Positions 40,843 to 49,535 of a stretch of DNA of 64,000 bases are shown one piece after another. Within the stretch, counting starts at the first letter, position 1. The number at the start of each line of letters is the position of its first letter. The position numbers and the translations under genes are program-made. The DNA comes from Actinobacteria bacterium IMCC26256. GTDB lineage: Bacteria; Actinomycetota; Acidimicrobiia; IMCC26256. The stretch is from contig CP011489.1 in the NCBI GenBank assembly GCA_001023575.1, positions 558,001 to 622,000 on the forward strand, written 5' to 3'. The notes under the pieces are model-generated. The model saw only the letters and a list, made by a program, of their open reading frames with translations. It was not told the DNA's origin and searched no databases.

Positions 40843-42828
40843 ATGCCTTACAATAGATCCCCATTGCGCCGAGCAGACCTAGTGACCAACGCCGGAGTTG
40901 GGGCGATGTTCACAACACCCGAGAGAATCTCACTCATCACCGCAGGGCTTGACCACTGGTTCGAACGCGAGTCCACAAATTCGAAATCAGGGATCGACGC
41001 CTCTGAGTATCGAGTCGAGGAGTGGCGGCTCCAGCGGAGCTTGGGCGTTTCTCATTTCCGACTCCCACCGGACTACAGACCGAGTTGGCAGTTCGGGGGA
41101 ACGGAGAAGAACCTTGAGCTCACGATCCCGGCACTGCGTTTCCCTTGTTGGTATGTCTGTCGTAACTTGCAATGCCGAACCTTGGTGAGGCTCCCATTGA
41201 CCGTCAATAACACCCAAATGTGCCCTGCCTGTCACGCTAAGGGAAAGAAGTCGCGCCTAGGCCAAGTCGATTTTGTAGCGATCTGCCCGTCCGGACATCT
41301 GCGGGATTTCCCTTGGTACTCTTGGTGCCATAGAACAATGGATGACCCAGATCCCGCGCCTGTGTCGCTTCCTTGTCGCGGGACGATGTCCTTCAAGGCG
41401 GTCGGTGGCGCCTCCCTAGCATCACAAATAGTTAGGTGCACTTGTGGTGCTCATCGAAACCTATCTCGCATCACCTTCGGCGATTCCACGACAAGTGTCT
41501 TAAGCGGCGAAATGGTGCCAAGGCAATCTGCGGAGTTCTTATGCGATGGACAGATGCCTTGGAACGGTACCGATGATCAGGGAAGGGTTCGGAGGTCGAG
41601 TATTGGCTGCGGGAAACCGCTTGTTGGCGCACTAAGGACTGCATCGAATGTCTACTACAGCATTGTTCGGAGTGCCATCTACCTGCCACGTAGCACATCC
41701 ATGGCTCCGCGTGAGCTCATCGCGCTGTTAGAGGAACCAACGCCGTCTCAGATGATCAACCTGTTCGTGACACCAGAGACGATTGATTTAGGTGAACTCG
41801 CTACTTTGCTGAGGGACGTAATCGGCGCCGCAGCAGATGACTTCACTGATCAACAGTTTGAGAATGCGATTAGGGTTTTCACGAATCGTGTTGACCCGGA
41901 TACTCCAGCACTGCCTAATGTCGAAACTGACGATGCTGCTACCGCCTTTAGGCGTGCAGAATTTGGTGTGCTGAGGGAGCCGCAAGACGCTGACGAGCTC
42001 AGGATTCGCAAAGCAGATGTCGCCGATTACGGGCCGTTGATTCAATCTAATTTTGAAAGAATAATGCTCGTTGATTCGTTGCGCGAGACGCGCGCTTTCG
42101 TTGGCTTCTCAAGGCTCCAATCCTCAGTCGGTGCTAATGGACTGGACCCAAGATCTGCGTTGCGATACGAGTCGACGGAGTCGCCGAATGATTGGTTGCC
42201 CGCATATGTAGTTCATGGAGAGGGTATCTACCTAGAGCTTGACCCAAATCGAGTGCGCGAGTGGGAAACTAGGGCGAGTGTCATTGCCCGTGCGGCGCAG
42301 ATCCTACGAAATTATGAAGCGAGTCGCTCCAAGAACAAGACCAATGCCGAGCTAGGAGTGACATTAACTCCTCGATTTCTATTGCTCCATGCATTGGCGC
42401 ACGCTCTACTTAATAAGATGACTTTCGATGCCGGGTACTCGACGGCCGCCTTACGCGAGCGCATTTTTGCTAGCGATGACCCCTCGGCGCCAATGGCTGG
42501 GCTCCTCATTTACACAGCGGCTGGAGATGCTGACGGGACAATGGGGGGTTTGGTTAGGCTCGGTAGACCAGGCATGCTCCGGTCCACGATAACTCGAGCT
42601 ATTGATGATGCGCGATGGTGCTCAGCTGATCCCGTATGTATGGAGATAAGTCATCACGGAGGCCAAGGGCCCGGGGCGTGCAACCTCGCCGCCTGCCATG
42701 GATGTTCACTCGTAGCAGAGACCGCCTGCGAGCATTTCAACCGGTTTCTAGACCGTGGGGTTCTTATCGGTGACCCCGAAGTCCCTGACTTGGCGTTCTT
42801 CCCAGATGATCAGTCACTTGGAATTTGA
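40843..42828 (+). CDS. drmB: DrmB (DUF1998 protein)
   Basis: A 661-residue protein. The N-terminal third has zinc sites (C-R-N-L-Q-C, C-P-A-C, C-P-S-G-H-L-R-D-F-P-W). The C-terminal DUF1998 domain (about 505-645) reads L-L-H-A-L-A-H-A-L-L...S-T-A-A-L-R-E-R-I, G-L-L-I-Y-T-A-A-G-D-A-D-G-T-M-G-G-L-V, A-R-W-C-S-A-D-P-V-C and N-L-A-A-C-H-G-C-S-L-V-A-E-T-A-C-E, the classic DrmB ending. In known DISARM it binds DrmA and helps sense unmodified incoming DNA. The order drmA-drmB directly adjacent is the conserved DISARM core. Confidence 0.88.
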   Translation: MPYNRSPLRRADLVTNAGVGAMFTTPERISLITAGLDHWFERESTNSKSGIDASEYRVEEWRLQRSLGVSHFRLPPDYRPSWQFGGTEKNLELTIPALRFPCWYVCRNLQCRTLVRLPLTVNNTQMCPACHAKGKKSRLGQVDFVAICPSGHLRDFPWYSWCHRTMDDPDPAPVSLPCRGTMSFKAVGGASLASQIVRCTCGAHRNLSRITFGDSTTSVLSGEMVPRQSAEFLCDGQMPWNGTDDQGRVRRSSIGCGKPLVGALRTASNVYYSIVRSAIYLPRSTSMAPRELIALLEEPTPSQMINLFVTPETIDLGELATLLRDVIGAAADDFTDQQFENAIRVFTNRVDPDTPALPNVETDDAATAFRRAEFGVLREPQDADELRIRKADVADYGPLIQSNFERIMLVDSLRETRAFVGFSRLQSSVGANGLDPRSALRYESTESPNDWLPAYVVHGEGIYLELDPNRVREWETRASVIARAAQILRNYEASRSKNKTNAELGVTLTPRFLLLHALAHALLNKMTFDAGYSTAALRERIFASDDPSAPMAGLLIYTAAGDADGTMGGLVRLGRPGMLRSTITRAIDDARWCSADPVCMEISHHGGQGPGACNLAACHGCSLVAETACEHFNRFLDRGVLIGDPEVPDLAFFPDDQSLGI

Positions 42829-42887
42829 AGATCTGAGCCGGAGAAGGCAGAAAGCCAGTACGAATCCGGCGGAGGCTTTTCTTTATT

Positions 42888-44108
42888 TTGGCATGGGTTT
42901 TTTACAAGTCGATCGAAAGCGATGATTGGTTGACCCAGGCCGGAAGTAAAGTCATTTTCATCAAACCATCGCCTGCACCTACTGATTCGACTGCCATCCT
43001 CACTCCCGGTGCGCACTCCCCATTTTCCTTCATTGACCTGTTCGCAGGGATAGGTGGATTCCATCTAGGCATGGTTGCGAACGGAGGGGTTTGCCGATTT
43101 AGCAACGAATGGAATAAGTACGCTGCTATTACATATAAAGCGTGGACCGGATGCTTAGATTCCTTAGACGGTGGTAATTTCTTCGGCGGTGATATTCGTC
43201 TCCTAGTCGAGGACGGAGTGATCCCAACCGTCGACGTTCTCTGTGCTGGCTTTCCTTGTCAGCCATTCTCCCTAGCAGGGGTATCAAAGAAGAATTCTTT
43301 GAAAAGGCCTCACGGGTTCTTAGATGCGGAACAGGGGAATCTTTTTGATGCCATCTGTGAAATAGCCGCGGCGACTAAGCCACGCGTGCTGTTCCTGGAA
43401 AATGTAAAGAACTTGAAGAGCCATGACAAGGGACAGACTTGGAGAGTAATCACCGAAAAGTTGGACCACTTGGGATACGAGCTAAAGCACGAGGTCATAG
43501 ATGCCGCAGGTTGGGTGCCCCAGCACCGAGAGCGAGTATTCATGGTTGCATTCAGGCGCGGGGTAATCGAACCGAGCGAAATTGCATCATTCCATTTTCC
43601 TGATTACCCGAGAAAGCGTCCCAAACTGGGTTCAATTCTTGAAAAAGATCCGGATAAAAAGTACATGCTCTCAGACAACTTATGGGCCTATCTGCAGGCG
43701 TATGCCGAGAAGCATAGAAAGCTTGGAAATGGGTTTGGCTTCGGGCTCGTAGGACCAGAAGATATATCTAGGACAATGTCGGCCCGCTATCACAAAGATG
43801 GGAGCGAAATACTAATTGACCAACCCGACTGGAAAAATCCGCGCCGCCTCACCCCGAATGAAGCAGCGAAGCTAATGGGTTTTAACTCCAAGTTTGCAAA
43901 ATTAATGGGGCATGGTACGGAGTTCCCGATTGTTGTCTCAGACACGCAGGCCTATCGCCAGTTTGGGAACTCGGTTAGCCCGATCGTTGTAGAAGCAGTC
44001 GGGGCAGAGATCGCCCGGGTATTACAGATGCGACTTGATCGCCTGTCTGCAAAACGCGACCGAAAGCACCAAGCGAGAGCAACCGTGCCAAAACAGAAAC
44101 AGCAATGA
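42888..44108 (+). CDS. drmMII: C5-cytosine DNA methyltransferase (DrmMII type)
   Basis: About 406 residues; adds a methyl group to cytosine C5 in a specific DNA site. Motif I is F-I-D-L-F-A-G-I-G-G-F near 48, motif IV G-F-P-C-Q-P-F-S with the catalytic Cys near 124, motif VI E-N-V-K-N-L, motif VIII Q-H-R-E-R-V-F, motif X R-Q-F-G-N-S-V-S-P. The start is a TTG at 42888 with GGAGG about 12 bases upstream; no ATG exists before motif I. It marks host DNA as self for DISARM class 2. The presence of an EcoRII-N protein in the operon suggests that both may recognise the same site, possibly CCWGG-like; this is inference. ATGA overlap with the next gene. Confidence 0.93.
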   Translation: MAWVFYKSIESDDWLTQAGSKVIFIKPSPAPTDSTAILTPGAHSPFSFIDLFAGIGGFHLGMVANGGVCRFSNEWNKYAAITYKAWTGCLDSLDGGNFFGGDIRLLVEDGVIPTVDVLCAGFPCQPFSLAGVSKKNSLKRPHGFLDAEQGNLFDAICEIAAATKPRVLFLENVKNLKSHDKGQTWRVITEKLDHLGYELKHEVIDAAGWVPQHRERVFMVAFRRGVIEPSEIASFHFPDYPRKRPKLGSILEKDPDKKYMLSDNLWAYLQAYAEKHRKLGNGFGFGLVGPEDISRTMSARYHKDGSEILIDQPDWKNPRRLTPNEAAKLMGFNSKFAKLMGHGTEFPIVVSDTQAYRQFGNSVSPIVVEAVGAEIARVLQMRLDRLSAKRDRKHQARATVPKQKQQ

Positions 44109-45880
44109 ATATAGGGGCAGGGCGACCTTGGATTGAGGTCGATGGAGAACTGCGTACCGATCTCGGTGAACCGGTGACGACTGATGAGGTAACGACCCGG
44201 CTACAAACAGATAGAGACCTTCTAAAAGTCGAGTTGCCCACACTGCGGTTTTCGCCTATCGCTTTAGAGCCAATCGTCAGGATGAGCGGTACCTTCCCAG
44301 ACGGCATTGTCCTAGAGTATGGGCTTAAGAAGAACGGCATTTTCCATGCCGTAGGTGCTACTAGAGACAACGTAATTCTTGGGGTTACGTGGCATCCCAT
44401 CAATCTAGTTTCGAGAGCGTTACTGCTCGATGAGCTCAGCTCTGTTCCGTGCGATATCGGCGCCATTGATGCGGAGTCGTCAATTAAATTAAGCGCAGCA
44501 CTAGCGGGTAGCGCAAGATTTAGTGACGAGGTTGAGCGCTCGGAAGCAATAATTTGGGCGACATCAGGCAGTAAAGATGCCGTACCCGATCAACTAAATG
44601 CGGAGCTTTACCCCTATCAGATAGTTGGTCTACAGGCGCTAAGGAAGCTTGCCGAGCACAATGTAGGGGCGCTACTTGCTGACCAAATGGGCCTCGGGAA
44701 GACGCTTCAGGCGATTGCTCTCATGACCGCTCTAGAGCCTTTGAAGCAGGTCCTCGTTGTCGTCCCTGCTTCACTCATCGAGAACTGGATCAGGGAACTT
44801 GCTCAGTTTGCTCCAACACTTAAGGTCCTGGCACATTTCGGATCTAACCGGGTTGGGCTTGCGTCGCACTTTGAGGGAATCGACGTAATCGTAACGACCT
44901 ATGAGACCGTAATAGCCGACCTCCATTTACTCTCCGATGTGACGTGGGACCTGGTGGTACTTGACGAGGCACAGAAAATCAGAAACCCTTCCTCGCAGAG
45001 AGCAATCGCAACGAAGATGCTTCCGCGTCGACTTGGCGTGGCCGTCACGGGGACACCTGTCGAGAATTCACTCAGAGATCTCTGGTCCCTCTCAGAGTTC
45101 ATACTCCCTTCGCTTCTCGGTGGGTTAACAGCCTTTGAGCAACAGTTCCCAGACGAGGTTGAAGCGGCAATGCGGCTAGGAAGAATCGTTGCACCGCTCA
45201 CAATCCGTCGCCATGTGGCTGAAGTTGCTGGCGACCTTCCCGAAAAGGTCGAAATTCTAAAGTCGTTTACATTGCCAGCCAGCGAGCGCTCGATTTACAT
45301 GGAGATCGAATCGAAAGGCTCCGCATTTGAAACTAATACCGAGTGTCGTGTCGCATGTGCGCATGCGAGCAAATCGGCACTGTTGGGCTCCTCTGCTTTC
45401 GCTTCCATGCCGAAGGTCGAACATCTGTCAGATCTATTGGCCGAAATTTTCGTTCGGGGAGAAAGCGCACTGATTTTCGGTTCGTTCTCCCTGAGCCTGA
45501 TCCGTTTGAAAGATTACCTTGGCACGATATTTCCTAGGAATCATTTTGCGATTCTTGATGGGAGTGTGGCTGCGGGGGAGCGACAGTTGGCTGTCGATAC
45601 GTTCACGGAGAACCGTCGCCCTGGAGTGCTCCTCCTCAATCCTCAAGTGGGAGGCGTCGGATTGAACATAACTGCTGCAAACCATGTGGTTCATTTCAAT
45701 CCTGAGTACAACCCAGCGGTAACGGAGCAAGCAACAGCGAGGGCCTATCGGAGAAAACAGGAGTTACCGGTATTCGTGCATCATCTCTATTATTCGAATA
45801 CGGTTGAGGAGTCGGCAGTAGCTATCGCTGATGCTAAGCGAGCGGTCGCTCAGGGAGTTGACCACGGCGTTCGGGAATAG
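44105..45880 (+). CDS. SNF2-family DNA translocase/helicase
   Basis: A 591-residue protein: 165 residues of unknown N-terminal domain, then a full SNF2 ATPase. Motifs: D-Q-M-G-L-G-K-T (near 192), V-V-P-A-S-L-I-E-N-W, V-L-D-E-A-Q-K-I-R-N-P (DEAQ in place of DEAH), T-G-T-P-V-E-N-S, L-N-P-Q-V-G-G-V-G-L-N-I-T-A-A and Q-A-T-A-R-A-Y-R. Class 1 DISARM has an SNF2 protein, DrmD, but that is usually near 1000 residues; this shorter form could belong to the MORC module instead. It overlaps the methyltransferase stop by 4 bp and is 31 bp from the EcoRII-N gene. Confidence 0.88.
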   Translation: MNIGAGRPWIEVDGELRTDLGEPVTTDEVTTRLQTDRDLLKVELPTLRFSPIALEPIVRMSGTFPDGIVLEYGLKKNGIFHAVGATRDNVILGVTWHPINLVSRALLLDELSSVPCDIGAIDAESSIKLSAALAGSARFSDEVERSEAIIWATSGSKDAVPDQLNAELYPYQIVGLQALRKLAEHNVGALLADQMGLGKTLQAIALMTALEPLKQVLVVVPASLIENWIRELAQFAPTLKVLAHFGSNRVGLASHFEGIDVIVTTYETVIADLHLLSDVTWDLVVLDEAQKIRNPSSQRAIATKMLPRRLGVAVTGTPVENSLRDLWSLSEFILPSLLGGLTAFEQQFPDEVEAAMRLGRIVAPLTIRRHVAEVAGDLPEKVEILKSFTLPASERSIYMEIESKGSAFETNTECRVACAHASKSALLGSSAFASMPKVEHLSDLLAEIFVRGESALIFGSFSLSLIRLKDYLGTIFPRNHFAILDGSVAAGERQLAVDTFTENRRPGVLLLNPQVGGVGLNITAANHVVHFNPEYNPAVTEQATARAYRRKQELPVFVHHLYYSNTVEESAVAIADAKRAVAQGVDHGVRE

Positions 45881-45911
45881 TGAGGCGGGCGGTAATCGAA
45901 CAGGGGGAATT

Positions 45912-46352
45912 GTGGTCGGGCAGGTTAAGCGGATTAGTAAAATCTTGAGTCGAAATGACCTAGGTCTTACAGGATCTCACCAAGCTGGGATAACTGTCCC
46001 GAGGAATCCAGAGTTCCTTGTGATCTTCCCGAAGTTGGATCCCTTAATTAAGAATCCAGAGGCCAAAGTCTGGGTTATTGCGGAGGAGATCGAGTACGCA
46101 GGTCACCTTCGATTCATTTATTACAACGGTAAGCTTCTGGGCGAAGGCACACGAAACGAATACCGCCTGACAGGCGTAACACAACTCTTGAGGGGGCTCC
46201 AGGCGATGCCGGGTGACGAGCTTCACTTTGAACGCCGCCAAACGCAAGATCTGCATCTCGAACTTATTCGCCTCAGTAGGGAATTTGAAGAAGCGAAAGA
46301 GCAGGAGAAATCTCCAAGCGGATGGCGAATAATTAGAAGGGAAAACGTTTAA
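45912..46352 (+). CDS. Free-standing EcoRII-N-like DNA-recognition domain protein
   Basis: A 146-residue protein from the GTG at 45912 (GGGGGA upstream); a longer frame from 45831 would overlap the SNF2 gene by 50 bp. Nearly the whole chain is an EcoRII N-terminal pseudobarrel: I-S-K-I-L-S-R-N-D-L-G-L-T-G-S-H-Q-A-G-I, F-P-K-L-D-P and the later strand segment L-R-F-I-Y-Y-N. In EcoRII this B3-like domain binds the effector CCWGG site and restrains a fused nuclease. Here the nuclease half is missing. The stop overlaps the start of the GHKL ATPase (TAATG), so they are made together and probably act together as recogniser and motor/clamp. Confidence 0.8.
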   Translation: MVGQVKRISKILSRNDLGLTGSHQAGITVPRNPEFLVIFPKLDPLIKNPEAKVWVIAEEIEYAGHLRFIYYNGKLLGEGTRNEYRLTGVTQLLRGLQAMPGDELHFERRQTQDLHLELIRLSREFEEAKEQEKSPSGWRIIRRENV

Positions 46353-48016
46353 TGGCTGAGTACAGGATCGTTGAGCCAAATACATCTCGAATCGTCGAGG
46401 GATTCCGTGATACTGGGTATTCCTTTGACGCTGCGGTTGCAGACCTAATCGATAACTCTATTGAGGCCGGTGCCTCAATAATCAACGTTGTGCTAGCTCT
46501 AACGGCGGGCAACGAAGTTATTCTGAGCGTTCAGGACGACGGACACGGAATGAATGTTGACGACCTAGAAAACGCTATGAAATATGGTGCCGCCGAAAAA
46601 TCCGATGTCCACAGACTTGGGCGCTTTGGTCTTGGCCTAAAGACAGCGTCGACGAGTTTCTGTCGCCGACTTACTGTCATTAGTAGAAACGCAGCGTCGG
46701 CCACTGGGTCGCTATTCGCCGCAACATGGGACCTTGACCTCATTTCCGAGAAAAACGAGTGGCTTCTAGAAATTGGTGCGGCGAATGCCCAGGAGACAGA
46801 CGATTTTCTCGAGGCGCTTGAAGGCTTGGGCGGCGGATCAGAGCATGGAACGGTTGTGCTTTGGCGCAAAGTTGATCGCGTGCTTAGAAAAAAGAACGGC
46901 GAAGAATACAAAGATCCAGCCTCTGCTCTCGCACGGAGGAGAGAGTCCCTTGAATGGCATATTCGGACTGTTTTTCAGCGGTTTTTGGACCCAAGAGATA
47001 TCCGAGCACGAGATGTTGAGATTCGTGTGAACGGTGAGCCGCAGGATCCTTGGGATCCGTTCTGTGAAGCATGGCCAGAGGTTGCTTGTGAAAAGGATCT
47101 TACAATCACTATCGCTAACGATGATGAGGGCATCGAAGACGATGTGATTTTTCGTGCTTTTATTCTCCCTAAAGAGAATCAGACTTCAGATGTCAACGGA
47201 TTCAAGAAGGCATCGCGAGTTGCAGCACTTGAGCGACAGGGTTTCTTTGTATATCGCGAGAATCGTCTGGTTGATGAGCCTGGATGGATAAACCTATGGG
47301 CGGCTGAAACTCATATGAGTCGGCTCCGAATTGAGGTCAGCTTTCCTGCGACACTCGACTCAGCGTTTGGGGTTGGACTGAAGAAATCAGGGCTGCATCT
47401 GGAGCCTTGGCTCGCTGAGGAGTTAAAGGTCATATTTACGCCCATCCGTCGCGAGGCAAATAACCGGTCTCGCGCGGGGAACGCTGGCAAGGTAGCGATA
47501 GAGGACCCTGGAACCGGTCCCACTGACCGCACAATCGGCTCCCAGCGCGGCGGGCTTGAAACTGCAACGGTAATTGAGGGGCCAGACGGATCAATTGAAA
47601 TGGGGAACAATCACACTGGCGACGGCAAGCGCATTGTATTGCGGGGACCCAGCGGACAGCCCGGGGAAATGCGAATCGACATTGTTGAGGGCGATGAAGA
47701 GGTATACGTAGACATCGTAGATACCCTTGAAGATGGGGTTCTTTGGGCCCCAGCCTTCCGCTCAGGCCCCCATGGGGATACGCAAGTTCGCATTAACGCG
47801 CGGCACGACTGGTTTACAAAGGCGTACCTGCCGATCCAAGAAAATAACCTCTTCTGCCAGTCGGTAAATTTTCTATTATTCGCGCTGGCTCAAGCAGAAT
47901 TGAATAATACGAACCCCGACCTCGACGAAGATTTCAGACAATTCCGCATTGAAGTCAGTCGGAATCTCCGGAGACTCGTATCGGATATGTCGGATTATGA
48001 CTCAGAAGACTCCTGA
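46352..48016 (+). CDS. MORC/HSP90-like GHKL ATPase
   Basis: A 554-residue GHKL ATPase. The Bergerat-fold motifs are complete: N-box A-D-L-I-D-N-S-I-E-A with Mg-binding Asn35, G1 box D-D-G-H-G-M at 62-67, and G2 G-R-F-G-L-G-L-K-T-A-S at 90-100. A transducer-like S5 domain follows to about residue 360, then a linker and an acidic C-terminal domain. Prokaryotic MORC/MutL-like ATPases of this kind are known in restriction-modification-type operons and are thought to clamp or loop DNA in an ATP-dependent way. Its start overlaps the EcoRII-N stop, and its end overlaps the HNH gene by 20 bp. Confidence 0.88.
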   Translation: MAEYRIVEPNTSRIVEGFRDTGYSFDAAVADLIDNSIEAGASIINVVLALTAGNEVILSVQDDGHGMNVDDLENAMKYGAAEKSDVHRLGRFGLGLKTASTSFCRRLTVISRNAASATGSLFAATWDLDLISEKNEWLLEIGAANAQETDDFLEALEGLGGGSEHGTVVLWRKVDRVLRKKNGEEYKDPASALARRRESLEWHIRTVFQRFLDPRDIRARDVEIRVNGEPQDPWDPFCEAWPEVACEKDLTITIANDDEGIEDDVIFRAFILPKENQTSDVNGFKKASRVAALERQGFFVYRENRLVDEPGWINLWAAETHMSRLRIEVSFPATLDSAFGVGLKKSGLHLEPWLAEELKVIFTPIRREANNRSRAGNAGKVAIEDPGTGPTDRTIGSQRGGLETATVIEGPDGSIEMGNNHTGDGKRIVLRGPSGQPGEMRIDIVEGDEEVYVDIVDTLEDGVLWAPAFRSGPHGDTQVRINARHDWFTKAYLPIQENNLFCQSVNFLLFALAQAELNNTNPDLDEDFRQFRIEVSRNLRRLVSDMSDYDSEDS

Positions 48017-48875
48017 AGAAGAGCAGCAGATTCGGGAGCAGGTTCGCGATGCTCTCGAGAAGTTGACTCAATTTCGCCTCGAGCTTGTAGAAGAGATCAT
48101 CCATGGGTCGAGTTGCCTTGCTCTGCGACCCGCAGAAGTGAACAGCCGTACACCGAGTTTCAGCATTGTTCTATCGAAAGCCCCTAGGTGGGTCGAAGCA
48201 TCATTCGAGCCTGACAGTTTTGCTGGGCAGCTCATTCGTGCTATCGGATCCCAGGTTACGAAAGACCCAAATGTATGGATGGGGATCATCAGAGAGGCAA
48301 GAGGTAAATCGCTAGAGGTCAGGATACGTGTCGACGAACTACTTCTTGAACTCCCCGAGGCGCCTCCCGAAGGGTGGCATTCGCTCGAGATAGAGGTCAG
48401 AAAACCTCTGCCGAGGCGCACAAACGACCAAGAAGTTATCGATGCTTGGACCGAGGCTGCAGGGAACATGCTGTGCTTTATCCTAAGTGCGGTTGGAGTA
48501 AGTGCTGATTATCAAGAGCCTCTTGGAATCGTTGAAGGATTTAAAAGGGTCTCCCTGCAAACGGAATATGAGCGAAGCCCGATTAACAGGTGGCGAAGTA
48601 TTCAGCACCACGGTTGTAGGTGCTGGGTCTGTGACGTCAAGTTCGATGAACTTTATGGCGCACTCGGAAATGACTTCATTGAGGTCCATCACTTATTTCC
48701 ACTATCTTCTAACTCAGAGGGCCACGTCGTCGATCCGGTCACTGAGATGGTTCCGCTATGCAGCAATTGCCACTCAATGGTTCATAAGGAATCCCCGCCG
48801 GTCCACCCTGTAAGGCTGCGCGATATTTTGAGTCTTCCAAGTAAAGAATCCGTGCTAGCCACCTACATGCCGTAG
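47997..48875 (+). CDS. HNH endonuclease, last gene of the defence operon
   Basis: About 292 residues from the ATG at 47997, which overlaps the ATPase by 20 bp; the open frame reaches 47949. The N-terminal 195 residues are an unrecognised alpha/beta domain. The C-terminal HNH centre is complete: G-C-R-C-W-V-C-D, F-I-E-V-H-H-L-F-P-L and V-P-L-C-S-N-C-H-S-M-V-H, a McrA-like beta-beta-alpha-metal fold. It is the clearest DNA-cutting enzyme of the operon and the probable effector. The following 426 bp has no gene, so the operon ends here. Confidence 0.88.
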   Translation: MTQKTPEEEQQIREQVRDALEKLTQFRLELVEEIIHGSSCLALRPAEVNSRTPSFSIVLSKAPRWVEASFEPDSFAGQLIRAIGSQVTKDPNVWMGIIREARGKSLEVRIRVDELLLELPEAPPEGWHSLEIEVRKPLPRRTNDQEVIDAWTEAAGNMLCFILSAVGVSADYQEPLGIVEGFKRVSLQTEYERSPINRWRSIQHHGCRCWVCDVKFDELYGALGNDFIEVHHLFPLSSNSEGHVVDPVTEMVPLCSNCHSMVHKESPPVHPVRLRDILSLPSKESVLATYMP

Positions 48876-49301
48876 CCGGTATTTAGACAACCACGATGGA
48901 CCTCTCGTTTTGAGGGCTGCCAACCGCATAGTTAGTGATCGCTTCAATCGATTGCATATCGCAGCTGCAGGAATCTGAAGGTTTGCCGATACAAGTTCAA
49001 ATTTTCCTGGAAAAGCAGGAATAAAGCTTCGTTGAACCGTGTTGAACCCCTCGATTGCGCATTCCGTCGTTTTTTGGCACCCGAACATATGGGGATTTTC
49101 AACCCTGTATCGGGTGACCACGGCGCCCCGAATGCGCATGTTCGTAGCCGATCAATGATCGGCGGATTGGGAGTTTCGGCTCCCCACGCATAGATCAGTC
49201 GCGGGTGCACTAGAAGTGCCCGCCGCTCGAGAGATCAGGCAAATCATTGCCATAAATGTGCGTGGATTCAACACACCCAATTTCCTAGAGAGGAACGAAT
49301 A
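48876..49301. other. 426 bp intergenic region with inverted repeats before xis-int
   Basis: No credible gene. It holds a perfect palindrome GCCGATCA-A-TGATCGGC (49147-49163), a hairpin GGGAG-TTTCGG-CTCCC (49169-49184) just after it, and an imperfect GC-rich inverted repeat (49201-49223), all within 155 bp of the excisionase start. These may be operators or binding sites controlling xis-int. A weak CCTC/GAGG stem near 48901-48916 might end the operon. Confidence 0.5.
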
Positions 49302-49535
49302 ATGACAAGCATTGACCCCTATTTCAACGAAGGCGAGGACAACCCCGTTTTCAGCGCTAGAGAGGCTGCCGCATACCTCAGCGTCTCTAAAAGTACCTTC
49401 CATAAGTTGCGCCGCAACAAGGAGTTCCCCGTCAGCATGTTCATGGGCGACTTGCGAGTGCGCAGGAGCGACCTGAATCGGTTCATTCGCGACCACCTCG
49501 AAGGTGGCAATACAGGGAAGGGCAGGGATAACTAA
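49302..49535 (+). CDS. Excisionase-like helix-turn-helix protein
   Basis: A 77-residue DNA-binding protein of the excisionase/HTH_17 type: F-S-A-R-E-A-A-A-Y-L-S-V-S-K-S-T-F-H-K-L-R, then the wing V-S-M-F-M-G-D-L-R-V-R-R-S-D-L-N-R-F-I. AGAGAGGAACG precedes the ATG. Its TAA overlaps the integrase ATG (TAATG), the usual xis-int arrangement. It should set the direction of recombination toward excision and may repress its own promoter at the nearby inverted repeats. Confidence 0.85.
   Translation: MTSIDPYFNEGEDNPVFSAREAAAYLSVSKSTFHKLRRNKEFPVSMFMGDLRVRRSDLNRFIRDHLEGGNTGKGRDN

Noticed and set aside
42888-44108. Simple type II restriction-modification pair with the nearby HNH gene
   Set aside because: The methyltransferase is embedded in a drmAB-SNF2-GHKL operon, and the HNH gene lies four genes away, so a two-gene type II system does not describe it.
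49080-49100. A third LexA box near GAACATATG at about 49084
   Set aside because: Only one half-site is present; the other arm reads GGGGA and breaks the palindrome.
48855-49139. Reverse-strand 94-codon gene after the HNH gene
   Set aside because: Composition is not protein-like, no ribosome site is present and it overlaps the HNH stop.
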